Positions 29,101 through 36,714 of a stretch of 64,000 nucleotides of DNA are shown one piece after another. A program made the translations under genes and the position numbers. Source of the stretch: Mollicutes bacterium (GTDB lineage Bacteria; Bacillota_I; Bacilli_A; Izemoplasmatales; Izemoplasmataceae); assembly GCA_003568315.1 (NCBI GenBank), contig PWYL01000036.1:1-64000 (forward strand). Direction: 5' to 3'. The notes beneath the pieces are model-generated. The model saw only the letters and a list, made by a program, of their open reading frames with translations, searched no databases and had not been told where the DNA came from. Positions within the stretch are counted from its first letter, which is position 1. Each line of letters opens with the position of its first letter.

Positions 29101-29619
29101 ATGGAGATTCTGAAAGAGGAAATCGACAAGGCCAAGGATGAAACCGGGACCGAAGACACCCAGGTGACAGAAGAGCGAAGGAAGACCCTGAAACTCGCGG
29201 TCAGCCGCTCCATCCCCGAAGACTACATTCCCGATGACGACCAACGGGTGGCAATCCATCGCCGTATCGCCGCCTTGCGGGATCGCGAAGAGTTGAAAGC
29301 CCTGCAAGAGGAATGCGAAGACCGTTTCGGTCCGCTTCCCGAAGACATGCGCATCTACATGTACGCGAAACTGTATGAGAATCTCGCCTTGGCGAAGGAT
29401 GTGGAGAAAGTCCGGGAAGATGCCCGCAGGATTGTTTTCACCCTCTCGAAAGAGGCCAGCCAGAACATCCACGGCGACCTCCTCTTCGGGAAGGCGAACG
29501 AACTCTCCCGGTTCATCCATCTCAATTACAAACAAGGAAGACTCTCGATCATGATCGAGAAGGGGAAGGTGTCAAGACACCCGCTCGAGTTCATCGTCCC
29601 GTTGTTGGAGAGCATATGA
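26161..29619 (+). CDS. mfd: Transcription-repair coupling factor
   Basis: 1152 residues. The N-terminal UvrB-like module has degenerate ATPase motifs; the RNA polymerase-interaction domain lies near residues 480-545 ([22 protein letters not shown]). The translocase has Walker A [16 protein letters not shown], the DEEQ box [18 protein letters not shown], and [13 protein letters not shown]. RecG-like motif: [19 protein letters not shown]. The C-terminal TRCF domain ends the protein. It removes RNA polymerase stalled at lesions and recruits UvrA. ATG 26161 follows GGAGG at 5 bases; the track's TTG start is rejected. Confidence 0.97.
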   Translation: [1152 protein letters not shown]

Positions 29620-29651
29620 AAAACCCCGACCTTTTCGAGGCCGGGGTTTTT
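29619..29651. terminator. Bidirectional terminator after mfd
   Basis: AAAAACCCCG / CGGGGTTTTT with a 13-base loop, A- and T-tracts on both sides. It ends mfd and also the convergent membrane-protein gene. Confidence 0.88.
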
Positions 29652-29655
29652 GGAT

Positions 29656-30174
29656 TCAGATGTTCGTGATGAGCAGCGTCGAGATCAATGTCAGCCGGAC
29701 GAAATAGAAATAGATGAGCGTTCCGAAAAGGTAGTGGTGGATGGATATCAGATCGCGGTTGATGATGATGCCCTTCACGTAACGCCGGAGATAATAGCCG
29801 AAGACGTAAATCCCGGCAAGAAGCGCCGCCGACTCGAAAACGATGAAGACGATGTCCATCGCGGTGACGGCGGGAAGGTCTCCGGCCCATTCGAGCGCGT
29901 TGACGGTGATGACATAGGTCGTCGGAATCAGGGGAAGAACCAGAAGCAGGACCAAAAGAGATATCGGCACGCTGTCGGCTGTGCTCAGTTTGACCATCTT
30001 CCTGCCGATGAGAAAAAAGACCAGGGGATGGAGGATGAACGTGTAGAAGAAGACGCTCGTCGAGAAGATTTCGGCCCAACGGTCGCCGACGAAGACATGA
30101 GCATAGATGCCGGTGAAATAGACGGCGAATGTCGCCACTATGACAAGGCGGGCGATCAGGATGATGTTGCGCAT
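29656..30174 (-). CDS. Hypothetical multi-pass membrane protein
   Basis: 172 residues, not recognised. About five hydrophobic segments are visible: IILIARLVIVATFAVYFTGIY, IFSTSVFFYTFILHPLVFFLI, VPISLLVLLLVLPLIPTTYVITV, AMDIVFIVFESAALLAGIYVFGYY and YLFGTLIYFYFVRLTLISTLL. No charged catalytic motif or known domain is apparent. ATG 30174 follows AAGGAGG closely; the track start 18 codons upstream has none. It lies alone between mfd and the end of the aro operon, with its own -10 element, and is convergent with mfd. Confidence 0.7.
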   Translation of the reverse strand: MRNIILIARLVIVATFAVYFTGIYAHVFVGDRWAEIFSTSVFFYTFILHPLVFFLIGRKMVKLSTADSVPISLLVLLLVLPLIPTTYVITVNALEWAGDLPAVTAMDIVFIVFESAALLAGIYVFGYYLRRYVKGIIINRDLISIHHYLFGTLIYFYFVRLTLISTLLITNI

Positions 30175-30242
30175 GGGCTCCTCCTTGTGTGTCCGGGGAT
30201 GAAAATCACGGATGGCGGGATTTTTCATGCATGTCCAAACGA

Positions 30243-30251
30243 ATTATATCA
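30243..30251 (-). promoter_or_regulatory. Extended -10 element for the membrane-protein gene
   Basis: TGATATAAT on the minus strand, 69 bases before the start at 30174, without a good -35. It lies just beyond the end of the aro operon. Confidence 0.5.
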
Positions 30252-30280
30252 TATATCCGTTTATTGCGAAACCGCCCCCT

Positions 30281-31264
30281 TCATTCCGTGTAGACGGCGA
30301 TGGCCTTCATGAGTTTTTCGAAACGCTTCGGTTTCAAGGATTGAGCGCCGTCGCTGAAAGCCTGGAAGGGGTTGTTGTGGACCTCGATCATGAGTCCGTC
30401 CGCTCCGGCGGCGATGGAAGCCTTGGAGAGACCTTCGACGAGTCGATAGTCGCCGGCTGCGTGCGAGGGATCGACAATCACCGGGAGCTCGGTGATCTGT
30501 TTGGCATAGAGCATACCGTTCAAATCCAGGGTGTGGCGTGTGGCGGAATCGAATGTCCGGATTCCGCGCTCACAGAGGATGACATCGCGGTTTCCGTGCA
30601 TGATGAGGTATTCGGCGCTCAAAAGCCATTCTTCGACGGTGTTGGCGAATCCGCGTTTCAAGAGGATGGGCTTTTTCGCTTTACCCAAAGCCTTGAGCAA
30701 ATCATGGTTTTGCATGTTCCTCGCACCCACCTGGATGATGTCGACGTGTTCTTCGAAAAACGGGAGGTCTTCCTTGTCCATGATCTCACTCACGGCGAAA
30801 AGGTCGAACGCATCCGCGGCCTTTCGCAGATGCATGAGGCCCTCCCGTTCGAGACCCTGGAAGGCGTGTGGGCTCGTCCGCGGCTTGAAAGCCCCGCCTC
30901 GCAGCGCATGGGCGCCAGCACTCGCGACTTTTTCCGCGATTTTGACGATCTGTTCACGGCTTTCGACGGCGCAGGGACCGGCGATGATGAACGGTTTCAT
31001 CTCGGAGAACGGTTTTTTGCCGATGCGAAGGGGACGATCCGCGAAGAGAGAGCGGTTCACATAGCGGTAGGGGTCCTTGGTGCGAAGTACGTTTTTCACA
31101 CCGTCGTAGGCGTTCAAGGCCCGGGATTCGAGTTCCGTCGTGTCTCCCATGACGTAAAGGAGGATGTGGTCGTCCCCTTTTAGGATGTGGACGACATACC
31201 CTCTGTCATGGAGGTCCCTTTCCAGTTCTTCGGTGGCGGCATCGATATCGAGGACGATGATCAA
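30281..31264 (-). CDS. aroF: 3-deoxy-7-phosphoheptulonate (DAHP) synthase, type I-beta
   Basis: 327 residues. It condenses PEP and erythrose-4-phosphate, the first step of the shikimate pathway. A small N-terminal regulatory domain (residues 1-70, MIIVLDIDAATEELERDL) resembles that of Thermotoga DAHP synthase, where it mediates feedback by Tyr or Phe. The barrel has the substrate motif FIIAGPCAVESREQ, LRGGAFKPRTSPHAFQGL, and the metal/PEP residues in ILLKRGF, ILCERGIRTF and VIVDPSHAAGD. The start is TTG 31264, which overlaps the aroQ stop as TTGA; the track's ATG 31273 has no spacing to the AAAGGA site. It is the last gene of the aro operon. Confidence 0.93.
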   Translation of the reverse strand: MIIVLDIDAATEELERDLHDRGYVVHILKGDDHILLYVMGDTTELESRALNAYDGVKNVLRTKDPYRYVNRSLFADRPLRIGKKPFSEMKPFIIAGPCAVESREQIVKIAEKVASAGAHALRGGAFKPRTSPHAFQGLEREGLMHLRKAADAFDLFAVSEIMDKEDLPFFEEHVDIIQVGARNMQNHDLLKALGKAKKPILLKRGFANTVEEWLLSAEYLIMHGNRDVILCERGIRTFDSATRHTLDLNGMLYAKQITELPVIVDPSHAAGDYRLVEGLSKASIAAGADGLMIEVHNNPFQAFSDGAQSLKPKRFEKLMKAIAVYTE

Positions 31265-31701
31265 GGCGACCATTCCTTTCGTACATGTTCCAAAGCCTTT
31301 TTGTAGCTCTCGGCCTCTTCTCCGGCGAACGTGCCGGCACAGGCATTCTTGATGACAGAATGATGACGGAAGGTCTCCTTCCGTTTTCGGGGATCACTGA
31401 GATGGATCTCATAGACAGTCGTATTCACACTCATGATGGCGTCATGGAGGGCATAGGAGTAGTGGGTGAGGGCCCCGGCGTTCAGAAGGGCGGCTTGAAC
31501 CCCTTCGGAATCGGCTTCATGGAGCCAATCGATGAGTGTGCCCTCGTGGTTCGTCTGCCGGATATCGGCGGAAAAACCCAAACTCGCGGCATACTCGCCG
31601 ATGGCGCGCATCGTTTCTTCGTAATCTCTTTCGCCATAGATTTCCGTCTCTCTTTGGCCCAAAAGATTGAGATTGGGTCCGTTAAGAATCAAAATACGCA
31701 T
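31261..31701 (-). CDS. aroQ: 3-dehydroquinate dehydratase, type II
   Basis: 146 residues, dodecameric type II family. MRILILNGPNLNLLGQRETEIYG includes the catalytic Tyr, LLNAGALTHYSYALHDAI the substrate loop (NAGA in place of the usual NPGA), and YEIHLSDPRKRKETFRHHSV the catalytic His region. It converts 3-dehydroquinate to 3-dehydroshikimate. ATG 31701 has GGAGG at 6 bases, located within the last codons of the aroE-aroK gene (20-base overlap). Confidence 0.95.
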   Translation of the reverse strand: MRILILNGPNLNLLGQRETEIYGERDYEETMRAIGEYAASLGFSADIRQTNHEGTLIDWLHEADSEGVQAALLNAGALTHYSYALHDAIMSVNTTVYEIHLSDPRKRKETFRHHSVIKNACAGTFAGEEAESYKKALEHVRKEWSP

Positions 31702-32926
31702 CAAGGGCCTCCTTGATCCGCCCGATGATCGTCAATTCGTCCCAAGTGTCCTTGGCGACGGTGACATCGGCGTATTTCTCGTAGAGACATTGGCGCTTGT
31801 GTTTCAGTTCTTTGAGATCCGCCATGTCTTCGATGAGCGGGCGGTTCTTCAGATTCTTTGCGGTGAGGATGCTCTCATCGAGGTCGAGAAACACCAACAC
31901 GCCGTTTTGTTTCAAAGCGAGCATCGCTTTTTCATCTTCGACGATGCCGCCGCCGGGGGCGATCCATTGGCCGTGTCCCTTCGCGATTTCAATAACCTTT
32001 TCCCTTTCAAGTTTCCGGAAGGCCTTTTCCCCTTTCATGCGAAAGATGTTCTCGACGGATGTCCCTTGCTGTTTCTCGATCGTTTTGTCGATGTCGATGA
32101 AGGGTTTTTCCGTCTCTTTGGCCAACCGGAGGCCGTAATGGGTCTTTCCCGCGAAAGGCAGTCCGATGAGTGCGATGTTTTGGAAACGTTTCTCGAACTC
32201 TTTCAGAGCGCTCAGGATATCCGACTCATCGAGTATTTCACCGAAGAAGAGCGCTTGGCTCTCTGCCGCCTGGCGGACAAGCATCTCCAATCCGTTGTGA
32301 ATTCGTTTTCCGGCGGCTTCGGCTTTTTGGAGGAGACGGGTTTTCAAGGGATTGTAGACGACATCGAAGACGAGCGTCAGTTCCGGGAGACGTTCAAAGT
32401 CGACGGGAAGGACGGCTTCGTTATCCGGATACATGCCGACAGGTGTCGTGTTGATGAGAACGCCGTAAGAACCCTCGAGTTCGTCAAGGGGGTATTCTCC
32501 GGCTTGCGGTCTCCTTGCGAAAACATCCACTCCGGCGTACCCGCACGTCTCGAGAGCGCATTTTGTCGATCGCATGGTGGCGCCGTTTCCCATGATTGCC
32601 ACTTTGGTCGGATCCCGGGGGAAATGGCGACGGATGAGAGATTCCAAGGCGAGATAATCGGTGTTATACCCCTTGAGTTTGCCGTTTTCCCGGATGACGG
32701 TGTTGACGATTCCGGTTTTCTTCGCCGTTTCATCGAGTTCGTCGAGGGAGGACATCACGTTTTTCTTGTAGGGGTGTGTCACGTTTAGGCCCCGGAAGGA
32801 TTTCACTTGCAAGAAGGATTTCACATCAGCTGTTTCATAGAGGTGATAGGTCATGCCTTCTCGGAAATGCTCGTGAATGGTCTTGGAGAAACTGTGGGAA
32901 AGCGATTTTCCCAATAATCCATACAT
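31682..32926 (-). CDS. Fused shikimate dehydrogenase - shikimate kinase
   Basis: 414 residues joining two enzymes in one frame. Residues 1-245 are shikimate dehydrogenase: YGLLGKSLSHSFSKTIH, GLNVTHPYKK with the catalytic Lys, GYNTDYLAL with the catalytic Asp, a nucleotide loop MGNGATMRS, and INTTPVGMYP. Residues about 250-414 are shikimate kinase: P-loop ALIGLPFAGKTHYG, FIDIDKTIEKQQGTSVENIF, IAPGGGIV and NRPLIEDM. It would carry out steps 4 and 5 in sequence. Both halves keep key residues, so both should be active. ATG 32926 has GAGGTG seven bases away, within the end of the mutase gene. I see no stop or frameshift between the halves. Confidence 0.93.
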   Translation of the reverse strand: MYGLLGKSLSHSFSKTIHEHFREGMTYHLYETADVKSFLQVKSFRGLNVTHPYKKNVMSSLDELDETAKKTGIVNTVIRENGKLKGYNTDYLALESLIRRHFPRDPTKVAIMGNGATMRSTKCALETCGYAGVDVFARRPQAGEYPLDELEGSYGVLINTTPVGMYPDNEAVLPVDFERLPELTLVFDVVYNPLKTRLLQKAEAAGKRIHNGLEMLVRQAAESQALFFGEILDESDILSALKEFEKRFQNIALIGLPFAGKTHYGLRLAKETEKPFIDIDKTIEKQQGTSVENIFRMKGEKAFRKLEREKVIEIAKGHGQWIAPGGGIVEDEKAMLALKQNGVLVFLDLDESILTAKNLKNRPLIEDMADLKELKHKRQCLYEKYADVTVAKDTWDELTIIGRIKEALDAYFDS

Positions 32927-32937
32927 CCTGGGACACC

Positions 32938-33183
32938 TCACTTTTGCAAACGACGGCTCTGGGCGAAAACCTCGGAATAGACCTCTCTCAGACCATCACT
33001 GTAACGGTATGCGCCTATTCTATCATAGATTTCCCTTTCGCGCTTCACATCCCGCACGGGCATGTTTCTCTCCCGTTTCCCAGCGCCGATCTCTTCAGCA
33101 ATCGCGAAACGTTCTTCCAAAGCGGAAAGGATGGTATCGTCCAACTTGTCGATGCGAGTGCGGAGTCCGTTCATCTTGTCCAT
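32938..33183 (-). CDS. Chorismate mutase (AroQ-class, monofunctional)
   Basis: 81 residues, all-helical CM type 2. MDKMNGLRTRIDKLDDTILSALEERFAIAEEIGAGK has the active-site Arg and Lys of the family, and MPVRDVKREREIYDRI the second helix. It converts chorismate to prephenate for Phe and Tyr synthesis. No prephenate dehydratase or dehydrogenase domain is attached, and none is found in the window. ATG 33183 follows GGAAGGAGG; the track's 33222 start lies upstream of that site. It overlaps aroC by 13 bases. Confidence 0.88.
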   Translation of the reverse strand: MDKMNGLRTRIDKLDDTILSALEERFAIAEEIGAGKRERNMPVRDVKREREIYDRIGAYRYSDGLREVYSEVFAQSRRLQK

Positions 33184-34259
33184 TCCCGACCCTCCTTCCG
33201 GATGGTGAATTCCAGCACGCAATAATAAGCGAGCGCGTTCACGACGGGTAGTGCCCGGGGCAGCAGGCAGGCATCGTGCCGTTTCGAGCTCTTGATAATC
33301 GTGTTTTTGCCATTCTCCATGTTGATGGAGTGTTGTTCCATGGTGATGGAAGGCGTCGGTTTGAAGGCCGTTTGGAAGATGACAGGCGCACCGGTCGAAA
33401 GACCGCCGAGAATGCCGCCGGCATCGTTCTTTGTGAATGTGACGCGAGAACCCTTGTACCGCAAGGGGTCGTTCACCTCGCTGCCCGTGCGCCGGGCGGC
33501 GGTGAACCCCAATCCGAAAGAGACCCCCTTGACACCGGGGATGGCAAAGAGCAGATGCGAAAGGAGACTTTCGAACGAATCGAAGAACGGTTCACCGAGA
33601 GCGGTGTCGTGACCGATGATGGCGGTCTCGGCGATACCGCCGACACTGTCGCCCGCTTCATGCGCTTTGCGGATTTGTTCTCGGAAACGGTCGGCATCAT
33701 CCGGATTGATAACCGGGAAATCGCTTGACAAAAGCCTATGTAATGTCTCGCTATCCGGAGGAGAATCGAGGAATGATCCCCCCTCGAGGGTATGGATCCC
33801 CTTGATGTGGGAGGCCACGGTGACACCCCGCTTGGCGAGGATCGTTTCCGAGACGGCACCCAATAGCACCAACGGGGCCGTCAACCGGCCGGAGAAATGA
33901 CCGCCGCCGCGGTGATCGGGGTTTCCCCGGGCCTTGAGATAAGCGGTGTAGTCCGCATGAGACGGACGTATGCGTCCTTTGACATATTCGGTTGCATCGG
34001 CGGCGCTGTTCTCGATGAAGAATGTGAGTGGCGCTCCCGTGGTGATGCCTTCATGGAGTCCGCTCAGGATGTCGTAGCGGTCCTTTTCCCGCCTCTTTGT
34101 GGCAAAGGGCTGCTTCGGGCGCCTTGTTTCGAGCAATTCATCGAGCCTGTCCTTCTCAATCGTGATTCCCGGGGGGAGATTGTGGATTGTGACACCCACC
34201 CCGGGACCGTGGCTCTCGCCGAAAAGACTCACTTCTATAGCTTTCCCGAATGTACTCAT
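33171..34259 (-). CDS. aroC: Chorismate synthase
   Basis: 362 residues. It makes chorismate from EPSP using reduced FMN. MSTFGKAIEVSLFGESHGPGVGVTI is the first family signature, GRIRPSHADYTAYLKARGNPDHRGGGHFSGRLTAPLVLLGA the second (FMN and substrate binding), and an SKRHDACLLPRALPVVNA stretch near the end the third. It has 4-base overlaps with aroB upstream. Confidence 0.95.
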   Translation of the reverse strand: MSTFGKAIEVSLFGESHGPGVGVTIHNLPPGITIEKDRLDELLETRRPKQPFATKRREKDRYDILSGLHEGITTGAPLTFFIENSAADATEYVKGRIRPSHADYTAYLKARGNPDHRGGGHFSGRLTAPLVLLGAVSETILAKRGVTVASHIKGIHTLEGGSFLDSPPDSETLHRLLSSDFPVINPDDADRFREQIRKAHEAGDSVGGIAETAIIGHDTALGEPFFDSFESLLSHLLFAIPGVKGVSFGLGFTAARRTGSEVNDPLRYKGSRVTFTKNDAGGILGGLSTGAPVIFQTAFKPTPSITMEQHSINMENGKNTIIKSSKRHDACLLPRALPVVNALAYYCVLEFTIRKEGREWTR

Positions 34260-35272
34260 GAGGGGCCTCCTTTGGGAATCCTTTTCAAGAAATCATTGAA
34301 ACTCAACCGCTTCAAAAAGCCATTTCCCGGTTCTTCGACGTCGGCTAGCACATAGATATCATCTTTGCGACGTTTCTTGTCCTGGCGGAGGAAAGGTGCC
34401 AACTCTTCTTTATCGTAGGGAATGTCCTTGTCCAGACCGAAAGAGGCCAACACCTTTTCCAGATCTTTCCAAAAAGGCTTGTCTTTGGCCATGAGGCGCA
34501 TCCCGAAGGCGACACACTCCCCATGGAGGAAAGCCCCCGCATGAAGGTGTTCGAGGGCGTGAGCGATGGTGTGGCCGTAATTCAAGAGAGCGCGTCCCCC
34601 TCGGTCGCAAGGGTCATTTTCCACGATATCGCGCTTCAGTTCCACAGCTTTCTTGATCAGATGCGCATCGCGCAGCGAGACGGTTTCTCGTTTCAAACGG
34701 TCGAAAAGCCCCGCGTCTTTCAAGAGGGCGATTTTCACAATCTCCGCCATACCGCTGGCAAGTTCCCTTTCCGGGAGGCTTTCCAGGGTAGATGTATCGG
34801 CAACGACAGCCTCCGGGGTGTAGAAGGTCCCGATGGCGTTTTTAGACCGGCTCGTGTTCAAAGCGAATTTGCCCCCGACAGAGGCGTCCGCCATGGCGAT
34901 AAGACTCGTGGGCAGAAGCAACAACCGCACTCCCCGCTTGTAGGTCGCCGCCACAAAACCGGCAAGGTCGTTCACCATGCCGCCGCCCAAAGCCACGATT
35001 CTTCCCTCGCGCGGCATTTTTTCTTCTTGGAGGGCATCGATGATAAGCTCATACGTGTGAATCGTTTTGGAGGCTTCGCCGGCGGTGACCGTGAAACGGC
35101 CGCTGGACGAAAGATTTTTCTCAACGGAACGGATGAAGGAAGAGGGAATGTTCCCATCGACGATTAGGAAGGAAGGAACGTCGCTGTCCACGAGTTCATC
35201 CAGTTTGGCGAGGAGTCCTTCGCCGATATGATACGCATAGTCGCTTTGAAGTCCCTTTATGGTCGTTTTCAA
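34256..35272 (-). CDS. aroB: 3-dehydroquinate synthase
   Basis: 338 residues, NAD- and metal-dependent cyclase for the second shikimate step. GGGMVNDLAGFVAATYKRGVRLLLLPTSLIAMADASVGGKFALNTSRSKNAIGTFYTPEAV contains the NAD loop and active-site Lys/Asp residues. The metal-binding His appear in NYGHTIAHALEH and HGECVAFGM. It overlaps aroA and aroC by 4 bases each. Confidence 0.95.
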   Translation of the reverse strand: MKTTIKGLQSDYAYHIGEGLLAKLDELVDSDVPSFLIVDGNIPSSFIRSVEKNLSSSGRFTVTAGEASKTIHTYELIIDALQEEKMPREGRIVALGGGMVNDLAGFVAATYKRGVRLLLLPTSLIAMADASVGGKFALNTSRSKNAIGTFYTPEAVVADTSTLESLPERELASGMAEIVKIALLKDAGLFDRLKRETVSLRDAHLIKKAVELKRDIVENDPCDRGGRALLNYGHTIAHALEHLHAGAFLHGECVAFGMRLMAKDKPFWKDLEKVLASFGLDKDIPYDKEELAPFLRQDKKRRKDDIYVLADVEEPGNGFLKRLSFNDFLKRIPKGGPS

Positions 35273-36540
35273 GCGATATCACCTCTCTTCACGATAGAAA
35301 GGTTCGCGCCCAAAGACGCGAGGTCGCGGAAAAAGGCGGGGTAGGACTTGTGCACCGCTTCCGCATGAAGTATGTGCACGGGGCCTTTCGCCATGGTTCC
35401 CGCTATGGCCGCCAACATGACGAGACGGTGGTCGTCATGGCTCTCCACGGACGTCCCCGAAAACCTAGACACGGGTCCTCGGATACGGATGGAATCTTCT
35501 TCGACCACGATATCGACATGCAGGCTTCTCATGAGCTCCAAAATGCTTGCGACACGGTCGCTTTCCTTGTATCGCAGTCTTTTCGCGTTTTGGAGGATGC
35601 TCTCTCCTTCCGAGAACGAGGCAAGGAGCGCGAAAGCGAAAGCGAGATCGGGGTTGTCTTCGATATCGGCGATAAAAGCGGATGGGCGGGATGAACTGCT
35701 CCGGTAGCCTTCTTCCGTGTGGATGATCTTGCCCCCCGCGTCTCTGATGGTATCGATGATGCTTTTGTCCGCCTGCAAGGAGTCGCTCGCGAGCGGATGG
35801 ACTTCAACACCTGCGCTACGCAGTCCGGCGACGAGAAAGAGCGAAGCCAGCGAGTAGTCACCCTCGATGGTTGTATCACGGGGTCGGAAGACTTGTGACG
35901 GCGGTACACGGAATCCGCCGTTCTGTTTGATGATTTTGACACCGGCATCTTCGAGCGTCTTGAGGGTGAGGTTGATGTAGGGTCGGGATGTGGGGTTTTC
36001 GATGCGGAGGGTGGATGTCTTGTCTAAAAAGGGGAGAACGAATAGGAGGCCGCTTGCGAATTGGGAGCCGAAACTGCCGTCGATCACGATGTCTCCCCCC
36101 GAGAGACCCGGACGGACGACGAGCATCCGGCCATCCCTCTCCAGGGATTCCGGGAAGAGCTCGACATAAGGTTTAAGAGGTCTATTGGCCAATGATTCGT
36201 CCATTTGGAAGGTGACATCGCCCCCCGTCAGCATCGCCAGGGGAATGGCGAAGCGCAAGGAAGAAGCCGAGGCTTTGACATCTATGGGTCTTTTCGGGGG
36301 TCGCGGGCGACCGACACCCTTCACACGCAGTCGGCCGTCCTTGATTTTCCATGAGGCGCCGAAGGCCTTCAAGACGTTGAGGGTGGCCAGGATGTCGTCG
36401 CTTTCCACAAACGGGAAGATGACACTCGTCCCACGGGACAACAATGCCGAAAAGAGCGCCCGGTGCAACAGGCTTTTCGAGGGAGGGACACGGACGCGTC
36501 CCTGGAGTCTGGATGGGTGGACGAACACATCGTACGCCAT
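35269..36540 (-). CDS. aroA: 3-phosphoshikimate 1-carboxyvinyltransferase (EPSP synthase)
   Basis: 423 residues. It transfers enolpyruvyl from PEP to shikimate-3-phosphate. RVPPSKSLLHRALFSALLSRGTS carries the active-site Lys and Arg; the loop corresponding to the common LGNAGTA motif reads VKASASSLRFAIPLAM, a divergent form; RYKESDRVASILELMRSLHVDI and ESHDDHRLVMLAAIAGTMAKGPVHI are the C-terminal signatures. It is the first gene of the seven-gene aro operon. Confidence 0.93.
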   Translation of the reverse strand: MAYDVFVHPSRLQGRVRVPPSKSLLHRALFSALLSRGTSVIFPFVESDDILATLNVLKAFGASWKIKDGRLRVKGVGRPRPPKRPIDVKASASSLRFAIPLAMLTGGDVTFQMDESLANRPLKPYVELFPESLERDGRMLVVRPGLSGGDIVIDGSFGSQFASGLLFVLPFLDKTSTLRIENPTSRPYINLTLKTLEDAGVKIIKQNGGFRVPPSQVFRPRDTTIEGDYSLASLFLVAGLRSAGVEVHPLASDSLQADKSIIDTIRDAGGKIIHTEEGYRSSSSRPSAFIADIEDNPDLAFAFALLASFSEGESILQNAKRLRYKESDRVASILELMRSLHVDIVVEEDSIRIRGPVSRFSGTSVESHDDHRLVMLAAIAGTMAKGPVHILHAEAVHKSYPAFFRDLASLGANLSIVKRGDIA

Positions 36541-36569
36541 GGATGATCCCTTCTTTCACCAGCCGTCTT

Positions 36570-36592
36570 CTTGGTTTCATTATACACCAAGG
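36570..36592 (-). promoter_or_regulatory. Putative aro operon -10 within a short inverted repeat
   Basis: TATAAT on the minus strand (36579-36584), 39 bases before aroA. CTTGGT and ACCAAG flank it as an inverted repeat and could form an operator over the promoter. No clear -35 was seen. This is a weak inference from a short repeat. Confidence 0.4.
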
Positions 36593-36629
36593 GAACCTTG
36601 AGAGATAGGGGCGGGACGGCAACGAGTTG

Positions 36630-36658
36630 TTGAATTTGCACATCTTTTGTGTGATAAT
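36630..36658 (+). promoter_or_regulatory. Promoter of fhs
   Basis: TTGAAT (36630-36635), 17-base spacer, GATAAT (36653-36658), preceding fhs by 57 bases and divergent from the aro promoter. Confidence 0.7.
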
Positions 36659-36714
36659 AGAAAAAGAGTGATTTAGAAAGCGTATACATATTCTCATTAA
36701 TGGAGGTACGACCC

